A stretch of DNA of 64,000 bases from Klebsiella pneumoniae (GCA_945869725.1 CAMBPO010000001.1:1-64000); one strand, 5' to 3'; counted from the stretch's first letter, positions 25,199 to 33,980 are shown. The notes: generated from the letters alone by a model not told the origin. Numbers and translations are program-made.

Positions 25199-28100
25199 TC
25201 AAAACGAATGAGTAAGACTCGCGTACAGATAACGACCATTAGGAGAGTGGATGTTACCCAGGTAGCCAAAGGCGCCGACAGCCAGTGGTGGTTCTTTATC
25301 GGTCAGGTTACGTGCCCCAATACGAACCGTGGAGGTGCCATAACCCCAGTCATCCAGGGTGTACTGACCATAAAGATTATGAGTGGTCAGCGACTTGACA
25401 ATCCATGGATTGTTGTTTGCATCGCGTGTACCGGGCTGCTCCACATCACCCACATACTGCCCCTGATATCCGACCTGTATATCACCCAAAGACCAGGTCA
25501 TCGACAGTGTAGACTTCAACTCCGGGTTGCCGCTTTGACGGATCAGATCGGCCGCACCAAAAACCGTTACCTGCTGGTTTAGCGCGCCGGCGCTAACTGC
25601 CTTAGCCAAAACCGCCCGCTCACTGTCCAGTGACTGGAAAAACTTGGTCAGTTTGGTGGAGGTCCAGTTCACACGCAGACTGCCCAGATCACCCATATCC
25701 CCGTTGTAAACCACCCCAAAGTCAATACCGGCAACTTCCAGCGGAACCAGGTTTGAGAACGCTGCGTTGACAAAATCCACTCGTCCAACAGGCTTCAGAC
25801 CCGTGCCAGCATAGGCAAGCTCTTCAGCAGGGGTTGCCGGCAATCGCACAACATTAGGGTTACTTGAACCCTGCAGGCGGAACAGGTAGTCCAGATCCAG
25901 AGCTGACTGATCATCCAGCGCATTAACTATACCGGTTTGCTCAATGCTCCAGCGGTCCACCGTAAAGATGAAGCTGCCCCAGTCAACCGGCATGAACTGT
26001 GGCTCAAACACAATACCGTAATTCAAACTTTCTGACTCTTCGGGCAACAGATTCGGGTTGCCGGCGCGCCTGCTCTGCACGCCATAATTCTCAGTACACT
26101 GTGAGAAGGAGGCAATCCGTTTGGCACGCAGATCGGCTTCACAGCGATAGTTATCACGCCGGGCCAACAGACGATCCAGGGTTTGCTGGTTGACCACATC
26201 CAGGTTTGGCGCCTTGAAACCTTCCGACCAGGAAGCGCGAAGACGCACGCTGTCCACCACATCCCAGGCCATGGCCACTTTGGGTTTGGTAATGGAACCC
26301 ACGTCACTGTAGTCCTCATAACGAGCCGCCAACTGCAGATCAAGGGCTTGCATCAACGGAATATTCATGCCCTCTTCCACCACAGGTACGGCGAACTCGA
26401 TAAAGGAGGAGAACACATTGCGCTTTCCGGTTACATCGCGTGAGGGGCTATGACCGACCAGATCGCTTTCCCAGCGAACCCCCAGCGCGTTGGTCCAAGG
26501 TGACGATGTATCCTGAAGCGCGTCACGATCATCCCAGTACTCATGGCGGCGGAACTCGATGCCACCGGCCATCCCCACATCACCGGCAGGCAAAGAGAAA
26601 ATATCCGCGCGTGAGACCTTAAGATCCCACAAGGTCAGGGCTGTGTTGTTCTCGCGAACTGCCACAATAGCCCACGGATCGATTGATGCCCGTGAATTAT
26701 TTGATGGCGGCAACGGATTGTTCCAGTAGTTGACATCGCCTCCGCCAAAGGGATTGTAGGCATTGGGTGTAGTGCGCGCCAGAGTTTGTGCCAACAGGCT
26801 GTACTGGCCGTGCTCCTGATAATCCTTCACGTTGGCTTCGTTGTACAACAGCGCTGACTCCCAGGACCAGTTAATGGTTTCACCACGCAGGCCACCAAGA
26901 GCACGGAGCTGATCATTTTCAACCCACTGCTGACGCGGACCAAAATCAACCCATGGGTAAGTGAGCACCCGAACCGGCAACCCAGTATCCGGTATATTCA
27001 ACCCCGGCAATCGATTCGGCGAACCGACCGGGCCAAAGGGGTTGTAGTAGTTCTGAGCCGGAACCACTACCCAGTTGGCGAAAGCACTGGGTTCAGTCGA
27101 CTGGCTGTCCGCCCGCGAGGTGTAATAGCCCAGTTCACCAAAAAAACTCATCCGGTCACTGATCTCATAGTTCACAAAGGTGAACATGTTATAGCGACTC
27201 GCATCGGCGAGCAGATCAAAGTCCGCATCACGGTCGGTGCGCATCTCGCGGCGGGAGTTTGGACTCAGGTTACCGCCACTCAGGCAGACACCATCACCCA
27301 GATTGTAGGTACAGGCTGGCAACAAAGGCGAACTGGGCTGGGTAACAAAGTTACCACCGGTATCTGTAACCAAGGCACCGTTTGAGCGGACACCCCCTGA
27401 AAACGGCAGGCCAGTCGTCGGATTCATCGCAGTACCGGCAAACCAGCCACCGCCCTGACCGCGGTTATCAAAAGCCGGGTTATTATCAAAAGGTGTACCG
27501 GCCACCAGAGGCCGTTTGTCGGCCGTCCGAGTAAAATCGAAAGCGTCTGCAGACAGCTTGTCCTTGTGAGTCGTACCGGCAAAAAATGACACATTACCGC
27601 GACCTTGCGCGAAATCAAAACCAGTTAGCAGGTTAGCTGACCACTCATCTGACTCAGCACTGCCGAACTGAAGGCTGACCTCGGTGCCTGTGAAGTCGCT
27701 ACGCAGCACATTATTGACAACACCAGCCACTGCATCGGAACCATACAAAGCTGCTGCGCCTTCTTTTAGAATCTCCACACGCTGCAATCCGGCAACCGGC
27801 AGGGCATTAACGTTATAACCGAATACTGGTGTCTCATTGTCAGTCTGCGCCGTTGGATGTTCTACTGTTCGCCTGCCGTTGAGCAATAACAGAGTGTTAC
27901 CTTGCGCCAGACCGCGCAGACTTACGGTGGAAACGTCTCCTCGGGCAGCATTGGAGTTGACGTTGGACAGGTAAGTACCATTAAAGGTGATGTCACCGGC
28001 CTCGGGTATAGAACGAAACAGGGTGTCTCCTGACAAAGCCGCAGTGGCTGCGATTTCTTCCTGACCCACAACAGATACAGGCAGCGATTCCGTGATTCGG

Positions 28101-28258
28101 GCACCACGAATCTGGGATCCAACTACCATAATCTCCTCTATTTGGGGAGTCTCCTCTTGAGCAATGGCGCTGCTGGCAATCAGTCCTGAATACAATGCTA
28201 GAATCACTGCACTGACCATCCCTTTCCTGGCAAATGGTATAGGTCTCATTCCTGTCAT
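25199..28258 (-). CDS. TonB-dependent outer-membrane receptor
   Basis: The product of about 1,019 residues has a signal peptide ending SSAIAQ. A TonB-box-like EEIMVVGSQI lies just after the signal, and the plug domain shows VSTVSLRGLAQGNTLLLLNG and RVEILKEGAAALYGSDAVAG. The long barrel ends in YLYASLTHSF with terminal Phe. The protein brings a specific large or scarce compound across the outer membrane using TonB energy. The length and the NTLLLLNGRRTVEH plug fit the large peptide/carbohydrate-type receptors of marine Gammaproteobacteria rather than classical siderophore receptors. The ATG at 28258 with GGAG upstream is preferred over a TTG five codons earlier. It is the first gene of the island operon, with an AT-rich promoter region upstream. 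Confidence 0.9.
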   Translation of the reverse strand: MTGMRPIPFARKGMVSAVILALYSGLIASSAIAQEETPQIEEIMVVGSQIRGARITESLPVSVVGQEEIAATAALSGDTLFRSIPEAGDITFNGTYLSNVNSNAARGDVSTVSLRGLAQGNTLLLLNGRRTVEHPTAQTDNETPVFGYNVNALPVAGLQRVEILKEGAAALYGSDAVAGVVNNVLRSDFTGTEVSLQFGSAESDEWSANLLTGFDFAQGRGNVSFFAGTTHKDKLSADAFDFTRTADKRPLVAGTPFDNNPAFDNRGQGGGWFAGTAMNPTTGLPFSGGVRSNGALVTDTGGNFVTQPSSPLLPACTYNLGDGVCLSGGNLSPNSRREMRTDRDADFDLLADASRYNMFTFVNYEISDRMSFFGELGYYTSRADSQSTEPSAFANWVVVPAQNYYNPFGPVGSPNRLPGLNIPDTGLPVRVLTYPWVDFGPRQQWVENDQLRALGGLRGETINWSWESALLYNEANVKDYQEHGQYSLLAQTLARTTPNAYNPFGGGDVNYWNNPLPPSNNSRASIDPWAIVAVRENNTALTLWDLKVSRADIFSLPAGDVGMAGGIEFRRHEYWDDRDALQDTSSPWTNALGVRWESDLVGHSPSRDVTGKRNVFSSFIEFAVPVVEEGMNIPLMQALDLQLAARYEDYSDVGSITKPKVAMAWDVVDSVRLRASWSEGFKAPNLDVVNQQTLDRLLARRDNYRCEADLRAKRIASFSQCTENYGVQSRRAGNPNLLPEESESLNYGIVFEPQFMPVDWGSFIFTVDRWSIEQTGIVNALDDQSALDLDYLFRLQGSSNPNVVRLPATPAEELAYAGTGLKPVGRVDFVNAAFSNLVPLEVAGIDFGVVYNGDMGDLGSLRVNWTSTKLTKFFQSLDSERAVLAKAVSAGALNQQVTVFGAADLIRQSGNPELKSTLSMTWSLGDIQVGYQGQYVGDVEQPGTRDANNNPWIVKSLTTHNLYGQYTLDDWGYGTSTVRIGARNLTDKEPPLAVGAFGYLGNIHSPNGRYLYASLTHSF

Positions 28259-28575
28259 AGTAGTAATCTCCAAATAGAATTTTTATTATAAAATCAATTT
28301 TTTAAGGCTGAAGCATACTAAATCGCCACGTCCGTATCCTTTGTCAACTAAGAATTTTTGACCTGCTGACTCATAATACTTATTTGGACCAGTCTCTGCT
28401 GCCAATAGGCTCATAAGCAGCTACGCTTGAAAAATATACAAGAAGAACGTCAACTCTCTTGTATCCTATATTTTTAACCAAGCAAACAAATATAATAAAA
28501 TCTATACTAAAATCTAATGATAGAAATAAAACGACAACAGTTCCAAAGACACTTTTCAGCGGCTTGTGGAATTAC
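28259..28575. other. AT-rich upstream region of the island operon
   Basis: The 317-bp region holds no gene. On the minus strand an exact TTGACA (28340-28345) could serve as a -35 element for the receptor operon, though no good -10 sits at 17 bp. An 8-bp stem (28436-28443 with 28457-28464) followed by a short T run on the minus strand may be an old terminator of the broken response-regulator gene upstream. Confidence 0.35.
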
Positions 28576-28830
28576 CTAAAGGCTATGAGCAATTTGAATT
28601 GGCTTTGCGGACTTGGGGATATATCCGGAAGCCCCAAATGACATCGCACGATCAACCACATCTTTCAGTTCAGTTGCTGAAACCACAATTACAGGAATTG
28701 TGGGGAATAATTTTCTTATCCGAACTAATCCAAGCAACTCCTCATTGCCGGGCATATTGAGATCTAGCAGAAGAAGGTCCGTACCGGGATTCGCATTCAG
28801 GGCCATTAATGCTCCAACAGACTGTTAGTA
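28576..28830 (-). pseudogene. Response-regulator receiver-domain fragment
   Basis: About 80 residues of a receiver domain are readable: LLLLDLNMPG with the phosphorylatable Asp, IPVIVVSATE with the conserved Ser/Thr and GASGYIPKSA with the Lys. The N-terminal acidic pocket and the whole output domain are missing. Reading upstream, the frame hits a stop just before QSVGALMALN, and after KSA it departs from the family and stops. The sequence style matches LuxR-type regulators that often sit next to acs, and the next piece upstream is an acs fragment, so this is probably the rest of one acs/regulator locus. Confidence 0.65.
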
Positions 28831-28893
28831 CTCGTTTTACCATAGTAATTCTGAACAATTGCGGAACCGCGTATCAGATGACTAGCTCATGTG

Positions 28894-29433
28894 TCAGCGG
28901 ATTAATCTCTGCCTGATTAGAACATCCACAACAGTGGGGTCAGCAAGCATCGAGGTATCCCCCAGTTCGTCATACTCATTGGATGCGATTTTACGTAAGA
29001 TGCTGCGCATGATTTTTCCAGAGCGAGTCTTTGGCAATCCCCGAGGTGACCATTGAATCAGATCAGGCGTGGCAATCGGTGAAGTTTTCTGACGTACCCA
29101 AGTCCGCGCGGCGGAAGTCAGGTCATCGTCTGGCTCAGAGCCAACCCTTGCAGTTACAAACACAAAAATGCCTTGACCCTTCAGTTCATGGGGGTAACCA
29201 ACGACCGCGGCCTCAGCAATTGCCTCATGCGCCACCAAACAGCTTTCAATTTCCGCTGTGCCCATCCTGTGACCAGATACATTTAACACGTCATCAGCGC
29301 GGCCGGTTAAGCAGTAATAACCATGCTCATCGCGACGCGCTCCGTCACCAGTAAAAAAGACACCCCAATACCTATTGAAATACGTTTGTTCAAACCAGTT
29401 ATGATCGCCAAAGATCGCACGCATCTGTCCAGG
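28894..29433 (-). pseudogene. 3' fragment of an acetyl-CoA synthetase gene (acs)
   Basis: From the junction at about 29433 to the stop at 28894, some 178 residues match the C-terminal part of Acs: [51 protein letters not shown] and the acetylation-site segment [16 protein letters not shown]. The N-terminal two thirds, including the AMP-binding P-loop, are absent. At 29429-29433 the acs sequence joins a ynjB fragment through the shared bases CCAGG and the two reading frames do not match. The ATG at 29478 that opens this frame lies in ynjB-derived DNA and is not a real start. Confidence 0.85.
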
Positions 29434-29866
29434 CAAAATTGGGCAACTGTTCAGCCTAGGGCCCAAACAGCAAATCATTGGTTTTCAGACTGGCGAAGTT
29501 TTCGCCGGTTAACCAAAGCAAATCAACAGCGCCGCGATCCGTATTACCGGCCTGTTTTTCAGCCAGAATTCGTGACACTGCATCTGCGGTATCGCTGAGG
29601 CGCACATGGGTCATGCGGATGCCGTATTCTGCTGAGACACGCTGGCCGACCCAAGCCAGATAGTCATTGGTCAGCTGATCACCGCCCCAGGCATAAAAAT
29701 ACAGTTGCTGGTCACGCGCCTCTTCAACGACGGCGTCCCAGTTTAAGGGGTCGGGTGTTTGCGCCTAGAGGATATTGCCAGCGTTTAATGCAATCAGCAG
29801 GATGCTTGCCAACAACCGCAGTTGATTATGCCAGCGCGCGGATGAAACCTTCAGAGCCTGCATCAT
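29429..29866 (-). pseudogene. Second, broken ynjB copy behind a foreign signal peptide
   Basis: The frame starts at an ATG at 29866 that overlaps the radical SAM stop (ATGA). It encodes 33 residues resembling a signal peptide (RLLASILLIALNAGNIL), then a TAG at 29765-29767. It continues in the same frame as AQTPDPLNWDAV and on through the mature part of YnjB. The segment 29429-29765 matches 14595-14931 with 8 differences in 337 bases by eye (about 97.6%) and no gaps. A second in-frame TAG replaces the TGG of FGPWAEQ. The 5' flank (signal peptide) shows no similarity to ynjB. The copy ends at a sharp CCAGG junction with acs. Confidence 0.85.
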
Positions 29867-30948
29867 GATGACTGTCGCGCGGGTATCAGGCTAAGACGCC
29901 TTTTTAATCGCTGCTTGTGCAGGTCAGCCAGCACGCCTTCGAGGTGGTTGCGGAAGAAGGCATCACAACCAATACAAATATTGCTGTAGTCACTGCCATC
30001 CGGCGTGGTGGTCTGACATGCATTCAGAAACTGCCCGACAGACCAGTCCATTGTCAGACCCATGCGTTCTGGCTTGCCGGCGTTAATGGCCTCGAATACC
30101 GGGTGTCCGGCGAGACTGTCCAGAATATCAAGCAAGGGTTCTTCGGTCAGATTACCCAGTGGGCGCGTGGTTTTTAAGCAACAGGGATACACATTGCCAT
30201 TAGGATCGATGGACACTTCTGAACCGTTGTAGCCGTGCTCCAGAAACCCCAGACCACCTGACCAAGCATTGCAGAAATTATCCTTCAAGGTGGCTTTTGA
30301 CAGATTGTTTCGCCAGGCACGTCCACGCGGCCAGATTTTGCCGATCCACGCATCGTCTGTTGCACCAAACAGACTGTAGACAGGCGGGCCGCCCTGTTCC
30401 AGATCCCTGCGCTCGTTATGATCGGCAACGCTGATCATGCCTGCCGCTTCAAACATTGTTTTCAGGTGTGCTGCCAACTCGTACTTTTTGTCACCCTGCA
30501 TGCCGACATGATAGTCATCAATACCCGCAGCAGAGACCGACCAGACATCGCGGCTTAACAGTTCGTCCAGTATTTTGTCAGTGAGCAGGTCACCGGTGGT
30601 TTGCACAACTACTTTTACGCCGCCCTGATGACGGTACTTGTCGCGTATCGCCTCAAGTGCCGGGTACAGCACTCGCTCACGCACCGGGTCGGTCAATACG
30701 TCACCCCCGGAGATAATGATGCGGCCGGTGCGTTTTTTATAACCATCCACGCTGGTCTTATCGGGGGTATTTCGATCCAGATACTGCATGGATGCGGGGA
30801 AGTTGTTGATGATAGCCGGGGCACAGACAGCCGCCTCACGGACAACCGATTCCAGCTCGTCGCGCACATAAGGACGAAACCTGTCATCGTAACAATGCTT
30901 GCAGCGTCGGTGGCAATGCCAGCACAGCACGTAATACAAGGATTCCAT
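29863..30948 (-). CDS. Radical SAM protein with SPASM-like C-terminus
   Basis: The 361-residue protein opens with the radical SAM cluster motif CHRRCKHCYDD at about residues 12-22 (Cx3Cx2C), then IIISGGDVL (GGE-like SAM motif) and VVVQTTGDLL. A C-terminal cysteine-rich part includes VSIDPNGNVYPCCLKTT and NICIGCDAFF, typical of SPASM/twitch auxiliary-cluster domains. Such enzymes modify peptides, proteins or small molecules using a 5'-deoxyadenosyl radical; the substrate is not evident. It is the gene closest to tRNA-Leu at the right end of the island. Its stop overlaps the start of a following signal-peptide ORF, now the broken ynjB copy, so a downstream partner gene has been lost. Confidence 0.82.
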   Translation of the reverse strand: MESLYYVLCWHCHRRCKHCYDDRFRPYVRDELESVVREAAVCAPAIINNFPASMQYLDRNTPDKTSVDGYKKRTGRIIISGGDVLTDPVRERVLYPALEAIRDKYRHQGGVKVVVQTTGDLLTDKILDELLSRDVWSVSAAGIDDYHVGMQGDKKYELAAHLKTMFEAAGMISVADHNERRDLEQGGPPVYSLFGATDDAWIGKIWPRGRAWRNNLSKATLKDNFCNAWSGGLGFLEHGYNGSEVSIDPNGNVYPCCLKTTRPLGNLTEEPLLDILDSLAGHPVFEAINAGKPERMGLTMDWSVGQFLNACQTTTPDGSDYSNICIGCDAFFRNHLEGVLADLHKQRLKRRLSLIPARQSS

Positions 30949-31117
30949 TAATCACCCCGTCGCAATTCCCACAAAAAACCAGTGATTTATACACCAGCGG
31001 CGCACCTGCGACCAGCAACAAAATGGGTGGGAATAAGAGCACGTCGTCAATGGACGGCCGAGAAATGGGTGTTGCCATCTAAGAGGCTATTGTGGTGTTT
31101 ATGTGTTCAATCAGTTA

Positions 31118-31136
31118 AATGGTGCGGACGGAGAGA
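31118..31136. repeat. tRNA-proximal att repeat
   Basis: This is the second member of the 19-bp direct repeat found at 15075-15093. It lies inside and just past the 3' end of tRNA-Leu and is the presumed original attachment site. Confidence 0.75.
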
Positions 31137-31204
31137 CTCGAACTCTCACACCTTGCGGCGCTGGAACCTAAATCCAGTGTGTCTACCAATTCCACCACGT
31201 CCGC
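31120..31204 (-). tRNA. tRNA-Leu (UAG anticodon)
   Basis: Reading the minus strand from 31204, a full cloverleaf forms. The acceptor stem GCGGACG pairs with CGTCCGC. The D arm contains GGTAGACAC. The anticodon stem CTGGA/TCCAG has loop TTTAGGT (anticodon TAG). There is a long class II variable arm, T loop GTTCGAG, discriminator A and an encoded CCA. The long variable arm and anticodon identify leucine. The 3' end is the insertion point of the putative island. Confidence 0.96.
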
Positions 31205-31283
31205 TTGCTGGCCGCTCCGGACGTAGGTTGTCCGCAGGGTTGTTTTCGGGGCCGCGCATTATAGCCACATGCGCAGCCGTCTG

Positions 31284-32072
31284 TCAGTTGCTGTTGCTGG
31301 TATTTGCTGCTTCGATTTGCTGTTGCAGACGCAGCACGGTCTGATTCATCTGCATACGGAAGGTATCAATGGCTTCAACAGCCTCTTCCACGCGGATCAG
31401 CCTGTCACTGAGACCGCCTGAAGTAGTTTCAGCGGTGCTGATTTCTGCCCGCAGGTTGGCCAGATCCTGACCCACGGTGCGCAAGCCCTGAAGCTGCGTA
31501 GTGAGAGTCGCCAGCTGCGTGGTGAGCTGCTCGGCGCCGGTGCGCTGGGTTGCCACATCGCGACGGGTATCCTCAACCAGATTGGTACTTTGCACCAACC
31601 GCACATTGGTTTCCTCAATGGCTGTGAGATTCTCTTGTGAACGGTTCTCGACAGTGGCTACACGCCCGGTCAGATCAGTGACACCGGTATTGGTGGCATT
31701 ACGCGCCGCCCACAACTTATCGATTTCAGAAAAGTTAAAATCAACGCGCTCGATGATGTTGCCCATGGTCTCTTCGGCTGAGTCTCCGACCAGCGCCAGC
31801 CGGCCTTCGAGGTCAGAAATGCGGCTGTTGGACTGCTCCAGTTGCAGCAGAGTCTGTTGATGTAAGTCATAACCGTAATAGGCAGCACCACTCAGTGACA
31901 CCGTCAGCAGCGCCAGCATGATTCTGACCGGCCAGGTGCTGACCTTGACCAGTTCGGCGTAACTGACCGGTTTCACCAGATCTGGCTGCTGCCGCGCCTG
32001 TTGCCGGGAATTTACATCATCCCGGGAGGGAACCATCGAGGGGATATTGTCAAAATCGTCATTGTCTCTCAT
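31284..32072 (-). CDS. Inner-membrane anchored coiled-coil protein
   Basis: The 262-residue protein has a short charged cytoplasmic N-terminus and one membrane segment (RIMLALLTVSLSGAAYYGY, about 48-66). The rest is a long periplasmic heptad-rich region with many Gln, Glu, Thr and Asn residues at about 70-255, which predicts a coiled coil. No catalytic motif is seen. The ATG at 32072 (GAGGG upstream) is preferred to a TTG five codons earlier. It is divergent from sodB. A structural or scaffolding envelope role is likely; the specific function is unknown. Confidence 0.7.
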   Translation of the reverse strand: MRDNDDFDNIPSMVPSRDDVNSRQQARQQPDLVKPVSYAELVKVSTWPVRIMLALLTVSLSGAAYYGYDLHQQTLLQLEQSNSRISDLEGRLALVGDSAEETMGNIIERVDFNFSEIDKLWAARNATNTGVTDLTGRVATVENRSQENLTAIEETNVRLVQSTNLVEDTRRDVATQRTGAEQLTTQLATLTTQLQGLRTVGQDLANLRAEISTAETTSGGLSDRLIRVEEAVEAIDTFRMQMNQTVLRLQQQIEAANTSNSN

Positions 32073-32263
32073 CACTAATGCCCTCAATACAACCAGTTGT
32101 CTGGAAATCGGCCCTATTGTAGACGGTTTGCCTCACTGTGGGCAAAGGCAGAACACTGGCCATTGCCTTGAATCACCGGGAAATGTGGATTATGCTCGAA
32201 GGCCGATTTTTTAGTTGGGTGCCAACCCCGGCACTCATCATCTTCAGACGTTCCGAGGACTGT

Positions 32264-32851
32264 ATGAAATTAGAACTGCCAGAATTACCTTATGCTGCCA
32301 ACGCACTGGAACCGCACATGTCAGCGGAAACTTTCAGCTTTCACCATGGCAAACACCACAATGCTTACGTGGTCAAAGGCAATGAACTGCTGGCTGATGC
32401 TGGCATTGATGCCGACAACCTTGAAGATCTGGTCAAAGCCAGCGCCAAGGTCGGTGGCCCACTCTTTAACAACGTAGCTCAGGTCTACAACCACAACTTC
32501 TTCTGGAAAAGCATGAAGCCAAATGGTGGTGGTGCACCCTCTGGCGCAATCGCGGCCAAAATTGATGCTGACTTTGGCAGTTTCGACAACTTCAAAAAGG
32601 AGTTTGTAGCGGGTGGTATCGGTCAGTTCGGCAGCGGCTGGGTTTGGCTGGTGCTCGATGGCGGCAAGCTGAAGGTCGTGAAGTCAGCCAATGCTGAAAC
32701 ACCGCTGACCAGTGGTGCTACACCGGTGCTGGTGTGCGATGTCTGGGAACACGCCTACTACATTGATTATCAGAACCGTCGTCCTGACTTCCTTGCCAGC
32801 TTCCTGAACAACCTGGCTAACTGGGATTTCGCAAACGCGAACATCGCTTAA
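32264..32851 (+). CDS. sodB: Superoxide dismutase, Fe type
   Basis: The 195-residue enzyme converts superoxide to oxygen and hydrogen peroxide. Metal ligands are visible: His in FHHGKHHNAYV, His in VYNHNFFWKSM, and Asp and His in VCDVWEHAYYIDYQNRRPDF. FNNVAQVYNH places Gln where iron enzymes have it, and FGSGWVWLV fits. The start is the ATG at 32264 (MKLELPELPY), which matches the family N-terminus; the upstream in-frame extension is not conserved-looking. A strong bidirectional terminator follows immediately. Confidence 0.95.
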   Translation: MKLELPELPYAANALEPHMSAETFSFHHGKHHNAYVVKGNELLADAGIDADNLEDLVKASAKVGGPLFNNVAQVYNHNFFWKSMKPNGGGAPSGAIAAKIDADFGSFDNFKKEFVAGGIGQFGSGWVWLVLDGGKLKVVKSANAETPLTSGATPVLVCDVWEHAYYIDYQNRRPDFLASFLNNLANWDFANANIA

Positions 32852-32894
32852 AAAAATGGGGACGGAGGGCAAAGCGCTCCGTCCCCATTTTTTT
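32850..32894. terminator. Bidirectional rho-independent terminator between sodB and ansA
   Basis: Perfect 18-bp inverted arms (32850-32867 and 32877-32894) have a GGGGACGGAG core and A7/T7 outer ends. This gives a T run on both strands and serves the converging sodB and ansA genes. The same GGGGACGGAG core recurs in the groEL terminator at 38.4 kb. Confidence 0.9.
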
Positions 32895-33913
32895 CAAGCC
32901 ACCTCCTGACACCGTAGTTCAGTGGCAATCTCTGCTGTATCCAAGCCACACGCCAGCAAGTAATAAAGTTTAGTCACTGCAGCTTCTGTGGTCAGGTCGC
33001 CACCGCTGATCGCCCCTGCCCCGGCAAACCCGGTGCCTGCCGCATAACGGCCAAAACTCACAATTCCATCAAGGGGCTGCGACACCACCAGCACCACGAT
33101 TCCGCGCTCAACGGTAGCGCGAACTTCGCTTAGAAATTCAAGGTCGCGAGACGGGCCATTGCCGGATCCGAAGGCTTCCAGCACTACTGCTTTTATCTCC
33201 GGATCCGCGCAGACGCTGCGCAATAAATGCGTGGTGATACCGGGATACAGTTTCAGAAGAACCACAGCACCGTCAGGCGGCAAGTTGAGGGCGGGCAGCG
33301 GCGTCGAATGATCGGCTATCAGGCGGCGCGCAGGCTGAAAGTGTACATCGATACCGATATTGCCAAGCACAGGACTGCGCGGGGAATCGAACGCGTCGTA
33401 GGCACTGGCTGACACTTTGGTTACCCGGTCTGCGCGCATGATTCTTGATCCGAACACAACACACACCTGGGCCATGGATGCTGGCATATTTGCGGCCACC
33501 TCAATCGCCGATATCAGATTACTGCGGGCGTCGCTGCGCGGAAAACCGAATGGTAACTGCGCCCCGGTCAACACCACCGGCTTTCCCTGCCGACGGACAA
33601 AACAACTTAGCGCCGAACTGGTATAGGCCAGCGTGTCCGTTCCATGCAACACCACAAAACCATCATAGTCGTCGTATCGCTGCTCGATATCTCTGGCAAT
33701 TTGCACCCATATCGACGGCTTCACATCTGAGCTGTCAATCAGTGGCTCGTAACTGAGTGTGTGCAACAACGGCGGATTCTTCTGAAAGGCCGGTCCCAGC
33801 TCGATCAGTTGGGTTATTTCCGCCGCAAGATCTCCTGCCGGAGCCAGGCCACTGACGGTCTGCTTCATACCGATAGTGCCGCCGGTATAGATAATCAATA
33901 ATCGTTTGGGCAT
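32894..33913 (-). CDS. ansA: Type I (cytoplasmic) L-asparaginase
   Basis: The 339-residue protein lacks a signal peptide and hydrolyses asparagine to aspartate and ammonia. The first catalytic Thr is in IYTGGTIGM at about 8-16, and the second Thr-Asp pair is in VLHGTDTLAYT at about 87-97, with a Lys-bearing segment later. Length matches AnsA-type enzymes. It is transcribed toward sodB and shares its terminator. A 67-bp gap separates it from the upstream alpha/beta hydrolase gene on the same strand. Confidence 0.92.
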   Translation of the reverse strand: MPKRLLIIYTGGTIGMKQTVSGLAPAGDLAAEITQLIELGPAFQKNPPLLHTLSYEPLIDSSDVKPSIWVQIARDIEQRYDDYDGFVVLHGTDTLAYTSSALSCFVRRQGKPVVLTGAQLPFGFPRSDARSNLISAIEVAANMPASMAQVCVVFGSRIMRADRVTKVSASAYDAFDSPRSPVLGNIGIDVHFQPARRLIADHSTPLPALNLPPDGAVVLLKLYPGITTHLLRSVCADPEIKAVVLEAFGSGNGPSRDLEFLSEVRATVERGIVVLVVSQPLDGIVSFGRYAAGTGFAGAGAISGGDLTTEAAVTKLYYLLACGLDTAEIATELRCQEVA

Positions 33914-33980
33914 AACACTCGGGTGTCACAGAAAAACAAATCTACCCGCACAGTGCGAGTAAAGCGAGAATGCCAGTTCA

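Larger units (their letters stand above)
15075..31136. mobile_element. Putative tRNA-Leu-integrated genomic island (about 16 kb), integrase lost
   Basis: The block is bounded by direct repeats of the tRNA-Leu 3' end. It separates two ordinary chromosomal regions (the ynj operon, and the coiled-coil gene with sodB). It contains an accessory catabolic operon, a radical SAM gene and at least five broken genes clustered at its two ends. No integrase, relaxase or transposase gene is visible, so it is either a decayed element or one that moved with outside help. The functional cargo all reads leftward. Confidence 0.6.

Noticed and set aside
29434..29478. ATG at 29478 as a real start giving a 194-residue acetyl-CoA synthetase-like protein
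   Set aside because: The ATG is inside the out-of-frame ynjB fragment; the protein would begin with unrelated residues and lack the catalytic N-terminal domain.
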